From Macrotrachela quadricornifera (Eukaryota > Rotifera > Eurotatoria > Philodinida > Philodinidae), in the NCBI GenBank assembly GCA_022393335.1, contig JAJEKB010020275.1, positions 304,745-368,744 of the forward strand: a stretch of 64,000 nucleotides of DNA, in the 5' to 3' direction. This document shows positions 10,631 through 22,518 of the stretch, one piece after another (the first letter of the stretch is position 1; each line of letters starts with the position of its first letter). The position numbers and the translations under genes were made by a program. The notes beneath the pieces are model-generated. The model was not told the origin of the DNA. It worked only from the letters and a program-made list of their open reading frames with translations, and made no database searches.

Positions 10631-12554
10631 ATGAAACATTTATTTACTATCAGTGGACGATATGCTGCCACTGAAGATGTATCGATTACACCACAGGTGG
10701 GTGAGAAAAATAAAATAAAAAAATAATTATGTATCCTCTTTAGATATTAATAATAAATTTATTTATTTATTTTGTTTGAGAATATTTTTCTTCTTCTGCT
10801 TCTTTGATTATATGTGTGTATTGTGTGTGTTTACTAATATTAATATGGATAGAATACAATGTTTTTTAATAAAGAAATTATTATACTGGAGGTGAGATAA
10901 TATAAAATTATAAATGCTCGAATATTTGTTTTTTGATTGCTTAGCTATGAATATAAATTGATTCAAAAAATTTTATATGATTATATATATATTTCATTCG
11001 GTAGATATCCGGTTTATCATGGAATACACGTTTAAAAGGTTTTGGTATTTGTTTACTTGTTACTGTTGGACTTGGAATTGGTGTAAGTTATTGATTAATA
11101 ACTTTAAATTTATTGGAAAGTTTTCGAAATATTCTAGGCAATTGTAATCTATTTTGTTAGTGGAAGTATTGCTGGTTTTGCTGTTCTTTATACTTTTGCA
11201 GTTATTGCTGGTATTGGATCGTAAGTTTCGAAGTGATAAGTTTGATGTTTATTTGTTTTTTTTAGTACACTTTTTTTAATGGGTCCAATCAATCAATTAA
11301 AGAAAATGTTTGATCCATCTCGACTTATTGCTACCATTATTTTTATTGTAAAACTTACATTGAAATATCTTTTATAAAATGTATAATTTTTTATTTATAG
11401 GTATGCGTTGTAATGACACTTGTATCAGCTATTGCTGTAAGTTGAAAAGAATGAAGTGAATTATTATGCAATGTTTCAAATTCGTAGATATATAAGGAAA
11501 TCTCAATTGGTTTTTTCTATAGCAAGATGAAACAATTTTGTATATTCATTTTTCTTAGGGGAAACAGTCAAGATTTCTATGTGATATCAGAGATGTGTGC
11601 TCTTGTTTCAATATTTCTTTCCAGTCACTTACTCGCAAAAACTTCTTTTTCACTCTCAAGATTGTTACTTCATCTCAGAGGTAGCAAAAGTGTTATTGTT
11701 TTCAGCTATTAGAATGCAATATTTTGTGTTTTTTCATTTATTTATAAAGCCTGTATAAGAACAAGAGAATGATAAGGATGTAGAATTTACCAATAAGCTA
11801 TAGTGACATCACCAGAAAAAAACGGATCATTCAGAGATTGAAAAAACTTCTGTAAGCATTGAATTCGTAGAAATATATTTATTTTTATGAAAATATGGTA
11901 AAATTCATTGTTTTGATAAATGCATACGTAAATGAGTTTAAAAATTATTGACTAGTTGTGTTCGACATTGAATGTTCAGACACATAGTAACATCATTTTT
12001 ACGACTTTGATGATCTCTTTTGGGAAATTGCGTGCAGACTTAGTTATTTTCTCAGTGAAAGATTTTCTTTTTCTTGTGAACGCATGAATGTATGTAGTGA
12101 TATGTTAAAGCAATTATCATGCTGTCAAAAAATTGTATATTAACATAATCAGTCAATCGTTTGAAGAATATTGGAATCATTTTTATTTCATAAATTAATT
12201 GATGGCTGTAAAATCATCATTAATTTTTGTATCTATGCTGAAATATAATGCAAATATTTTGTCACATTCAATATTATTTATTTGTTTACTTTAGATTAAA
12301 ATTGCTGGTCTTGTTCTTTTATTTATTATTCTTCAATTTCTTGCTTTAGTGAGTCGAATAAATAAATTATTTGAATATACAATATGATTTTATTTTAGCT
12401 CTGGTATACACTTAGTTACATTCCATTTGCACGGTAAATGATTTTGTTTTTGTTTTTTTTTTATTTTCTATTATATATTGATTGATTAATTTTATTTATT
12501 TATTGATTTAGAGATGCAATCAAAACTTGTTGTCGAGGAATATTAAATACTTAA
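10631..12554 (+). CDS. SFT2-family vesicle transport protein (SFT2D1/2-like)
   Basis: Nine exons: 10631-10696, 10853-10891, 11005-11082, 11138-11220, 11266-11347, 11401-11436, 12295-12348, 12399-12433, 12512-12554, giving 171 residues (human SFT2D1/2 about 160). Conserved segments are LSWNTRLKGFGIC before the first membrane span, FLMGPINQLKKMFDPSR in the central loop, and LWYTLSYIPFARDAIKTCC at the C-terminus. Four hydrophobic spans fit the four-helix Got1/SFT2 fold. Family knowledge: a Golgi membrane protein for retrograde endosome-to-Golgi vesicle fusion. The 39-nt exon 2 was placed by frame and by similarity to the family's segment before the first span. Intron 6 (11437-12294, 858 nt) is exceptionally long for this gene and holds no recognisable gene. 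Starts 176 bp after the hydroxylase stop. Confidence 0.88.
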
Positions 12555-12685
12555 ATAAATTTTTAATTTTTCTTTTTAAAAAAATTATTTTCGGGCCGCT
12601 TTTTTGATACAATATATAAATATATATAAATCAATCTTTTTATTTTTTTGAAGATTATTCGTTTTATTTTTGATGACGATTTATA

Positions 12686-15600
12686 ATGCCAATGTCTGGA
12701 GCAAAAAAGAGTCCTTTAAGTTCCGTACCATATCTTAAAGTGAGTTATAATATTAATATATATTAATATTAATATTTATTTACTATAGAAACGATTACGA
12801 CGTATTACTGCCTTAGGTTTTCATAATTTAACTGTAAATGAATTTAATTTTACTGTTCATTTTACCTTACATCGAAATGAAAAAACTGTTGGTAAGAAGA
12901 AGAATTATTATTTGTTCAATAAAGAAAATATAATTCATATATATAGCTTTTTATACAAGTGAAACTATCGAGAATCAACGTGTAAGATTAATAAAGAAAA
13001 TTTGTTTAAAATGATTTTTGAAATTTTAGAATCCAGAATGGTCTTATTTAGAATTTCCACCAAATGTGCAATGTTTACAAGGTAAATTAATCATTTCTAT
13101 TCTTTTTAAAATACAAGAATGTAGAAAGAATAACGAAAATAATATTAACTTATGTATTTTATTGGTATAAAATATTTTTAGAATTCCTAATGCGTGTATG
13201 GATAACATCTTCAAATCATTGTCAATTATGTCTTGAATATGATATTCATCTTGATAATTCTCTCCTTCCCTATGAACAAGTAAAAGAATATTTTAAATTA
13301 CAAATTTTTTTCTAAATTTTTATTTAAGGAAAATAATGATAATAATAGTCTTTGGATTGAAATGTTTGGTTATCGATTTAGTGATAATGGTACTCAATTA
13401 CATAGTGAAGAAATTCTATCTGTTGACACAAGAAGACATTATGCTACAAAATCATACAATAAATTAAGTATAATACGGTTAGTTTGAATAAAAATTTATT
13501 AAATTTATATTTAATAAATCTTTTAATTTAGTATGAATAATATTATTCATGCAATTCGTAGTGAACAAGAAACATCAACCATATATCTTGAACGATTAGA
13601 AACATATTTTAATGCAAATAAAGATTATTTATTAAAAGTATGAAAATTATTTTTCTTTTATTTTTTATATTTAAATAAAAGAATTAATTTTGTTTGTTTT
13701 TTTTGAATAAATAGATAAAAGAACGTGATTCACGTCAATTATATATTGAAAATATTAAACAATATTTACATTTTCAAACATATTTATATCAACAACGTTT
13801 AATTATTCATCAACAAAAACAAAAATTAATTGAAGAAAGAAGTGAATTCAAAAATAAAAATAAATATATCTTTATCATATTTTTATTTTGTTTTTTTTTA
13901 AGGAAATCAATTACATAATAATTTATCTGAATTATCTATTCAAGAAAATGCTATTATTTCATGTAATAATTACATAAATAAATCAAAGTATATCTATATA
14001 TATAAATCTCAATAATTAATTTTTATTATTTATATTTTTAAAGATCTGTTCTTCATAATTTAACAGAAATAATTACTTATCGACAAAGAGAAATTATCAG
14101 TGAAATATATCAATATATTTATCCTATTAATTGCAATAGTCGAAATGAATATTCTATAGCTAATATAAAACTACCAGCAGCAGATGATAAAATTTATCAA
14201 TCAGGATCAAGTTTGTTATTTATTTAAATAATATTATTATCTATATATACATATATAAATTTAGGTCGAGAACATGATCATGAAATATCAGCAGCTCTTG
14301 GTTATTGTTCACATTTTATTCTTATTTTTTCACAATTTATTCAATTACCATTAAAATATCCTATTAATTATCATGGAGTATCAGCAATTAAAATATATGA
14401 TTATAGTTTAGAAACAAGCGAGTAAGAAATTTTATATTAAGAAATAAGTCTATTCAAAGTTTTAATCTAAATAGTACAACTAATTATAATAATGCAATTT
14501 TTTCTGTTATTACGCAAGAATAATATTTATAAAATGATTCATAAATAAATTTCAGTTGTCTTTTAAGCCAATAAAAATTTTTCTGAGAAAAAGTTCATAG
14601 TTTGGTTTTTCAAAGATTTTCTAAAATTCTTTTGCTGTTATTTTTCCAAAACGTTTAATACGTTCAATATACTGTATAACTGATGTCTTTTTTCAACCGT
14701 CATTTAACTTTGGTAAAACTACTATGTACTACGGAAAAAAATACAGATTCTCTTTAGCTGTTCGTATTAAAACTCCCCATGATATATTAAGTTAATGCTC
14801 AGTTTGAAATAAGCTTGCATAAACTTTTCCTATTATGTCCAATATATAGAAATGCTTCGGAGTCTTGGGTCATGCTACGTTTCTTTAGAAATACCTGCTT
14901 TACTTTTATTCGTTTGGAAGAAGAAAATAAGTCGCTCTATTCTCAACACAAATCATTAAATTGTAATCATAGGTAGTACTAATTAGAAAATTCAAACTGG
15001 CTAATTTTCCTGATAATTATAAACATTTATCTGTGCATTTTTTAAACAATATTCGTACGACTCTTTAGCTATTTTAAAATAAAATCTAATAAATTCTTTT
15101 AAAAATATTGACAGATTCTAACATAGCCTTTATGTTATTGGAAAAAAGAATATTTCTAATCTTAGATATCCTCTTTATCCAACATCTAATCTCAGTGCTT
15201 TTCGATATGGTCTTTATTTACTCAATCGAAATATTGGTCAAGTAAATATTTTTCTTTCTTTTTTTTATTTATTTCTAAACAAAATAATCTCTTAATGATT
15301 CTAGATTATGTATCACTGTCGAATAGGTGATCGTGAAACAGATTTTCGAAATACATTAGAAAATTTAAAAAAATTACTAGAACAATATTTTATCAAATCA
15401 AATAATAATCACCAGTAAGTTACTTTATATATCTTTATTTCTGACATATTCAATTGAGTTCATTAATTCATACAGTTATCAAAATGATTTGAGTTTATTT
15501 GTAAGTTTGTTTTCGAACTAACCATAATACTTTGCTTTAAATTTTCTTCTTATAATAAATAAAAGGAAAACAAAACTTATATTAGTTTTTTTTATAATTT

Positions 15601-15798
15601 AGACAACAAATAATAAAATCAGTTAATCATCTTGATGAACAATTAATTGTTAATAAACGGAATTCATTATTTTTATCGTCTTGCTCATCAGTATCATCTA
15701 ATGATTATGATCAAAATGAAGATATAGATTTAATTCCACAATTAAATACAATAAAACCTCGATTAGTCATGCAGATTTCACAACAAATACAAAATTAA
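12686..15798 (+). CDS. UVRAG: UVRAG-like autophagy/endosome tethering protein
   Basis: Fourteen exons: 12686-12739, 12789-12891, 12947-12981, 13030-13081, 13182-13279, 13329-13477, 13532-13637, 13715-13841, 13903-13987, 14044-14210, 14265-14421, 15127-15241, 15305-15414, 15603-15798; 517 residues. The N-terminal C2-like region (KRLRRITALGFHNL, FYTSETIENQRNPEW) is followed by a long coiled coil (about residues 180-300). Then comes the conserved BARA-like C-terminal part with YIYPI, ISAALGYCSHFI, PLKYPI, FRYGLYLLNRNIGQ and DFRNTLENLKKLL. Human UVRAG is about 700 residues; the long disordered C-terminus is shorter here. Family role: subunit of Vps34/Beclin-1 complex II on endosomes, also HOPS-associated. 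The exon 12 acceptor (15126|15127) was chosen because only it keeps frame. Exon 14 could have a small alternative upstream exon, but that breaks the frame. Confidence 0.85.
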
Positions 15799-15973
15799 TT
15801 TTTAATTAGCAAAAAAAAAAAGAATGTGATATTTGTTTTCCATTTGAATGAACAATATTTTAATGTTTTGCTTGCTTTTTTTTCTTTTATTTTATTTAGT
15901 ATTATAATTTTTAATTAATGAACAGATAAATGTAATTTTTATTTATTTAAGATAATCAAAAAACAAAAAAAAG

Positions 15974-16354
15974 ATGAGCGTTGATACACAAAAACTTGAT
16001 AGTAATCAACGTCAACAAATAATGGCATCAGTACAACAACAGTTAGCTATTCAAAATGCTCAGGAACTTCTTCAAGTAAAAATTTTCTAATAAAAATGAT
16101 TAATATTTTATTTGAATTTATATTTAAGAAATTATCTGATAAATGTTTTAAAGCTTGTATTCAAAAACCTGGAAGTTCTTTATCTAGTTCAGAACAAGTA
16201 TGAATATTTGAATATATTTTTTGATTTTTAGAATTATTATTTATTTATTTATTAGAAATGTGTAACACAATGTTCTGATCGTTATATGGATGCATGGAAT
16301 ATTGTTTCACGAACTTATGCAGAAAGAATTAAACGTGAACAAAATCGATTTTAA
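15974..16354 (+). CDS. TIMM13: Mitochondrial import inner membrane translocase subunit Tim13
   Basis: Three exons: 15974-16075, 16129-16197, 16256-16354; 89 residues, the normal length for small Tim proteins. The twin CX3C motifs are CFKAC and CVTQC, which form two disulfides in the intermembrane space. The text QNAQELLQ before the first motif and [14 protein letters not shown] after the second match Tim13 rather than Tim8, 9 or 10. It acts with Tim8 as a hexameric chaperone for hydrophobic precursors. It lies 175 bp after UVRAG. All four Cys are present. Confidence 0.94.
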
Positions 16355-16994
16355 TCTAGTTTTTAGAAATCTATTTTGTTATATGTATTTGTATCTTCAT
16401 TTTCATTTTGTTTTTGAATAGAAGATATTTAGATCATAGCATACATTTGATCTTGTTTGTTTTCTTTCTTTTCTTGAAGAAAATATGAAGTATTCTGTTA
16501 GAAAAGTTTCCCAATGGATCAATCACTTTTGAGTCGGGTCTGTGTGCATCATCTAAATTCTTCTTCAGAATATCCATAGCTCGTTAGGACGAACTTACAT
16601 AATACACACAGACTCAGCTTAAAAGTGAATGGACAATTGTAAAACTTCATTACTTTGTATTAAAGAATATTTAGTTATCGTTACATTGTCATGTTAGAAG
16701 TAATGGAAAATCTATGAGTTAAGTTTGATATTTTTGTCAAGGTATCAATTTTCATGTAAAGTGCGATCAAACGTTTTCAGAATCGAAGAATTCAAATCTA
16801 TAGAGGACTTGTCAAAATTGTCGAATTTTTTCTTCGATTTTGATAATATCTGATGGAACTGTATAGAAAATCATTATTATTGGAAAATAGTCTTTTCTTG
16901 AGTAGTATATCCAATTCCATTCACACATTTTTAATGAAACTAATCTTAGCCGAATATATATGTCTCATTTTTCAATTTTTAGATTCTTAAAATC
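16355..16994. other. Intergenic region TIMM13-TRIP4
   Basis: No coding frame. It contains the imperfect inverted repeat at 16501-16648 (separate entry). A T-rich tract ending in AG at 16979-16982 lies 12 bases before the TRIP4 start and would suit splice-leader or 5'-UTR splicing. Confidence 0.4.
16501..16648. repeat. Short inverted-repeat (MITE-like) element
   Basis: The left arm (about 16501-16546) and right arm (about 16605-16647) are imperfect reverse complements over roughly 40 bases. The best core is TCACTTTTGAG...TCTGTGTG against CACACAGA...TTAAAAGTGA. A spacer of about 60 bases separates them. The structure suits a small non-autonomous DNA element or a transcribed hairpin. No transposase remains and no target duplication was identified. 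Confidence 0.5.
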
Positions 16995-18832
16995 ATGCCT
17001 ACAGCACAAAAGAAAAAATCTAAATATATTAATGTATTTAGTAATGAAGGCAAAGAACGAATGACTGTTCGATTACCAGGTATGAATAATATTAACATTA
17101 AAATTTACAATTGAAATTTATCATAGGTCGTAGTGCATGTGAATGTCAAGCATCGAAACATAAACTAATTAGTAATTGTCTTAAATGTGGTCGAATTGTA
17201 TGTGAACAAGAAGGATCTGGTCCATGTTTTTTCTGTGGTAATTTAGTAAGTATAAAATAAATTTTTAAAATATAAAAAAAAATATATACATTTTTTCGTT
17301 TTGTTTAGGTTTGTACTCGTGATGAAACAGAATTAATTCGATCCGGTACACAAGATGGAAAACAATTTGAACAACAATTATTATCACGACAATTTCGTGA
17401 ACATGAATCACAAAATGTATCAAGTATAAATGCACAATCATCACAAACTTCATTGAATGATATTGCACAAGCTGTAGCATTTAAAGATAGACTTATTGAA
17501 TATGATCGAACAAGGTTTTATTTTTAAAAATTTTTTTAATGCAAATTTTATTCATTTTAAAATTAAATTTTAGTGCACAAAGAACTCAAGTTATTGATGA
17601 TGCTTCAGATTATTATGATAGTAATAATCAATGGCTTAGTAAGCAACAACGAATGAAATTGAAAAAACTTCAAGCTCAAATGGATGAACAAAAAAGAACA
17701 AAAAGTCAAAAGATTACTATTGATTTTGCTGGTAGACGAGTTTATAATGATGAAGGAAAGCCTAATGATCGATTGTAAGTATATACTTAAAACTAAAAAA
17801 AGAATGAATAAACTATTTCTTGATTTATACTTCATATATATCGACTGTAATCTAATAAATAATTTCCCACAATACGTTTATATTTGATATATAAATTTAG
17901 TCATAATGAAGCACGAGCTGTTCATGATAATGAGCAATATGAATTAGAAAGTGATCGTTTACAACAAGAACAATTTCTTAATTGGGATGATGATGATGGT
18001 GATGTAGTAAATCATAATCTACCTGAAACTATGTCAGCTCCTCAGGTTTGTTTGATGTTTATAATAAATTCGAAGAAATATGTAAAATTTTAGTGGGTAG
18101 AATTGAAAAATAATGTTCAACCTTCAATAACAACTTTATCTCAAATGACAATTGAAGATAGAGATCGAGAACGTTTACGTATTCAAGATAAAGAATTAAT
18201 GCAAATGACTGATGATGGAATGTGTCTTTCTATGCATCAACCATGGGCTTCATTATTAATTCGTGGAATTAAAATGTAAATATATTGAATTAAAATCAAG
18301 TTTTTATTTTATATAGATTCCTTTTTTTTCGTATTTTAGGCATGAAGGTCGATCTTGGTATAGTTCACATCGTGGACGTTTATGGATACATGCAGCAGCG
18401 AAAGAACCAGATCAAGAAGTTGTTTCTAAAATGGAAGAATTTTATAAAACAAGAACTAATGGTACTAAATAAATAAAAAATGACATTTTTTTTTAAAATT
18501 TCCTATTTCTGTTTATTTAGATGATGATAATATTGATTTTCCTACTGAATATCCTACATCAGTTTTACTTGGATGTGTTGATGTTATTGATTGTTTAGAT
18601 CGTGATACTTATCTTGAACAATACCCAGATGGTGAATCTGATAGTGATTATGTTTTTATATGTGAAAATCCACAAGAACTCTTTTTTAAATTACCAATGC
18701 GAGGACAACATAAAATTTGTTAGTAGATTTATTTTATTTTTATTTATTTATCATCTATATTAATATTTAGATAAAATGGAAAATCATGCACATCAAGCAG
18801 CAAAAAAAATTCTTTTACGAAGAATACAATAA
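16995..18832 (+). CDS. TRIP4: Activating signal cointegrator 1 (TRIP4/ASC-1), short N-terminus
   Basis: Nine exons: 16995-17079, 17127-17245, 17309-17514, 17574-17774, 17901-18045, 18094-18275, 18340-18461, 18521-18718, 18771-18832; 439 residues. A C2HC5 zinc finger (CECQASKHKLISNCLKCG, then VCEQEGSGPCFFCG) is followed by a helical linker with RTQVIDDASDYY and TIDFAGRRVYND. The C-terminal ASCH domain has CLSMHQPWASLLIRGIK, EGRSWYSSHRGRLWIHA, LLGCVDVIDCL and FICENPQEL. Family role: subunit of the ASC-1 complex with ASCC1-3, acting in transcriptional coactivation and ribosome quality control. Human TRIP4 (581 residues) has about 160 more residues before the zinc finger; they are absent here or lie on an exon I did not find. 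Confidence 0.9.
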
Positions 18833-19775
18833 AATATTTTTAAATTGTTTTTTCTTTTTGTTTTCTTTTATTTAAATAAAAAAAATAACATATTTAATTG
18901 TTGCTAAAAAAAAGTATTTATTTAATAATTTACTTTAAAAGTTACTTTACTAAAATATAACTCAATATCTCTGTTACGTCTTAAGTTGTTCTTAATTTTC
19001 CATTCTATATTTAGCGGCTAAACATTGTTTTGAGTCAGATATTTGTATATATCGGCATTCATAACAATACAGCTTTTTGTTGACAACATGATTCTGACTT
19101 GATAAATAATTTACCAATTAATGAAATAGATTAAGAGATTATTCATGTTGTATTATGATAAATTGGTTTTACTTCATCGTGTATTATTTTGTCTATCATT
19201 GAGAAAATAAATATTCTTTATTAAAGTTCATAATAATGTTTCGAAAAAAGATTCTTTTATGATATTATTATGAGTTTTATTTAATAAACAAAAACTGGTT
19301 TCTCTATTTCAGTTATTAGCTTTAATAAAAACACGTAGAAAGACCCAGAAAATGTGAAGTTAGTTAACATAATTTATATAGATTGTCAGATATATATATA
19401 TATCGTCTATATGCATACGTCTTCATCATTTCATTTCAAATTATGACAAATGTTGACAGATGAAATTGTTTTGACCATCTTTCTTCAACCTTGATCAGGC
19501 TTCTCGATTAGGATGGAGCTTTTCCTTCCCAAAACTTCAGACTGTCTGTCACATTTTCTTGCAGAAGGTCGATATTATTTCTGTCAAATTTCTTATAGAA
19601 AATCGATGCTATTTTCTGATGTTATTTATCGTCATTCTCTTTTAAGTCTCATATACTTACTCAAATATTCTCTAGTCAAAATCGAAATAGTTTTTTTCTA
19701 ATCTACTAAATTATACAGAATAGAATTTAAAATATTTATTTGATTTCGTTTTTATAAATATATTTTATTTGAACT
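18833..19775. other. Convergent intergenic region TRIP4 / chitin-deacetylase-like gene
   Basis: Nothing gene-like. AT-rich, with the 3' ends of two convergent genes and a short (TA)n tract near 19391-19402. A plus-strand open stretch at 19513-19701 shows no family resemblance and is regarded as chance. Confidence 0.4.
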
Positions 19776-21236
19776 TTAAGTAGCAAAAAGTCGATCATAT
19801 ATAAAAGTAATAATAATAAAAATAAAAAATCCAATTGTTGAATACTTAACAATGCTTGAACGAAATAATGGTTCTGAAACAGCATCAAATATTAATAATA
19901 ATGTTTGATTTGTTGTCGTATTTAATGTCGAACTTTCTTCTTCTCCATTTATACATTGTTGATCAATATTACCATCAATTTCTTTATTACATATTGGTCT
20001 TATTGCTATATTTGATAAATATCCTTGTTTCATTTCTTCAAGTCCAACAGGTTGTTTCATCCAATTAATAATATCACTCATTCGAACAAAATAAACATCA
20101 TTTGAATGATGTTGTAATATATGTTCAATAAATAATTTTAAACCTTCAATTCTCCATTTTGTATATGGTTCATTTAACCAATAACTATCAAATGCCATTA
20201 CAAATGGTGCATGATTCGAATAAAGATGTTGATTAAGATTATATTTAAGATATTGAAAAAATTTATCGGTTGTACGTGGTACTTGACAATGGCTACTACC
20301 TATTGTTGTACAATTTCTTCCTCCAAAATCTCTATACATATGAATTGGTATAGTCCAAAGACCAGGAAATGATTGTGTATAACAACCTTGAGAACAATCA
20401 TAAGTAGCTGCAAAATCCATTGTATGTGGCCATGTCATTGATGATGGTTGCTGTTGATTAAAATAAGGTACATCCCATTCACGTGTTATTAATGTTGAAT
20501 CATATAAAAATTTATGTTCACGTAAAATATGCCAATGAAGTTGTTTATTATTAATTTCATAATTAGGAGAACGATAACCAATAATAGATGATGTATGAAG
20601 GCCAGTTAATTTTGCAATTGTACGACGATAATCAATTGTTTCATTATAAAAACGATATGCACGCCATGATACATATGGACTTTTATCATTTTTTTCTTTA
20701 ACACGACAATCAACAGTTGGACATCTATTTAAAATATTTCTTTTTATTACATAAAAAAAAGAAATTAAAAATTTTACTCGCTAGAATTCGATGTTATACT
20801 TAATTCAATATTTCCATATTTTAAAATTTTTCGAAGTAAACAGTAATCTGTTTCAATATGACTTTTAACAAAAATAGTACCACTAATAGGACATCCTTTA
20901 AAAAAAAGAAAGATAAAACAAAAATACAAAATCTGTTTTATTTATTAAAATAAACAAACCATCTGGATTAAAAAATTTTTTTGAAAAAAATAAATCTTTT
21001 ATTAATTCATATATTTTGTCTTCTATTGGTCCATTTATAGTTATTGCAATAAATTGTGGAGTATTTCGTACATTTAATCCACCTGGAATTGTTTGATTAG
21101 AACAATAACAATATGGTAAACGACAACGTTCAATATCACATGGTTCAATATTACTATAAGATTTTTCACTAGATAAACAATAATGAAAAAACAATATTAA
21201 TGTTAAAAAAATAAACATTATCCAAGATAATGACAT
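19776..21236 (-). CDS. Chitin/polysaccharide deacetylase-like membrane-anchored protein, catalytic motifs lost
   Basis: Three exons (minus): 21236-20960, 20895-20778, 20724-19776; 447 residues. N-terminal signal peptide (about 1-22, hydrophobic FIFLTLILFFHYC). A Cys-rich stretch CDIERCRLPYCYCSN then IPGGL matches the start of metazoan chitin-deacetylase-like NodB domains. The motif normally read TFDDAV is TINGPI (N68, G69; 21030-21035), so the catalytic-base Asp and metal-binding Asp are gone. The region of the His-x-x-x-His metal motif reads ELSITSNSS. The late His-containing strand (normally like YFHTTW) reads AFDSYW. The structural motif GYRSPNY and the segment YFVRMSDIINWMKQP are kept. 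The C-terminus has a hydrophobic span (STIGFFIFIIITFIY) and a short tail, implying type I membrane attachment. The fold assignment is firm; non-catalytic status is inference from missing ligands. Confidence 0.85.
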
Positions 21237-22518
21237 TCTTTTCTTTTCATTCGTTATAGTATAGTTACACTAAATAATATATATATGTACATATATTCTA
21301 TAGAAATAATCAGACTGGTTGTTTTTATAATCAAATTAAATTTTATTTTTATTCAATGAATCAATCTAAATAATTTTTTTTTTTCTTTTGTTATCAAATG
21401 TTGAAAAAAGATTTGCAGACACATTGCAATGATAAAAAATAGCAATTGCCAGTCATTTATATCAATATCATTAATATGTCATATAATATCTTCGAAGTGT
21501 GGAAATATATAAACTGACGTTTTTATGCAATAAATTGGAAGATGGATAACTATAGATAATGATTATTTTCTGTTTTCTTTTATCATTAAGAAAAAATAAA
21601 AATATAATTTTTTTTAATAAATTTTATGAAAAAATTCTTCATTTTACTCAATATAAATAACTATCTAATAGACATATATTTTTGCTTCTTATGACCATAA
21701 ATTAACAACTGTTACCTATCTATCACAATAATCTATTATCGACATCTAAACTAAAAACAAACATAAGCAGAATTTTGCAGATCTACTATGTAATAAAAAA
21801 GAACTCAATAATTTACATTTCCTTACATATTTTTGACGCATATATTTTTTTGCAGTTTTAGTTGTCGATAGGAAACAAAAAAACGATAAATAGAAGATCA
21901 AATGATAACTTTTCCTCTATCGTCCTAGACAATTCCAATGTCACATGCACGTCTTCATCTATCTGACATATATACATAATATAATATGTAGATTTGATTC
22001 TTTTTATTCTATGTCTCTTGAGAGAAATTAATTAAGACGTATTGTTACAGGTAATACAGTGTTTTTATTTGACTTTCTATAATTTAATTATGGAATATGA
22101 ATATAACTGACTGAATTTAGATCAAGGAATAACACTAGAACTGAATATACTACTCTTGTGCTGTCAACAATATATGTCATCATCGGATAATTCATTACTA
22201 TAAGGCTTTTTTTAGTAATGCACGGATTATGTTGATAAAATATATTTTCATCTAATGTTGCTACCATATTTCTAGTTAAGCTTTTTTTTTTATCCCATTT
22301 AGGGTTATATGTGCTTCATATAGATTGGTACGTTTTTCTTTCATATGTAATATATATAAAATTTAAATTATAGAATAATTATTATCTAAGAAAATAATGA
22401 TACTATTAGTTAATAAATAAATAATGTTTTTAAATATATCACACTTATTGTTTCTTATATAAAACAATCTTAAATATGATTATTGATTTTATTTTAGAAT
22501 ATTTTATTGACAAAACAA
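21237..22518. promoter_or_regulatory. Divergent intergenic region (deacetylase-like / P2X)
   Basis: 1.3 kb between divergently transcribed genes, so it should hold both promoters. Uniformly AT-rich; I see no gene, clear core promoter motif or strong repeat. The stretch TTTTATTTTAG ending at 22498 immediately before the P2X leader resembles a 3' splice site, suggesting a 5'-UTR intron or spliced-leader addition. Confidence 0.35.

Noticed and set aside
11527..11712. Plus-strand 61-codon frame in the long SFT2 intron
   Set aside because: No homology, no splice-compatible frame with the flanking exons.
15467..15498. Extra UVRAG exon between 15414 and 15603 (TTATCAAAATG start, GTAAG donor)
   Set aside because: Splice sites look good, but including the 25-nt exon shifts the following exon into an immediate stop.
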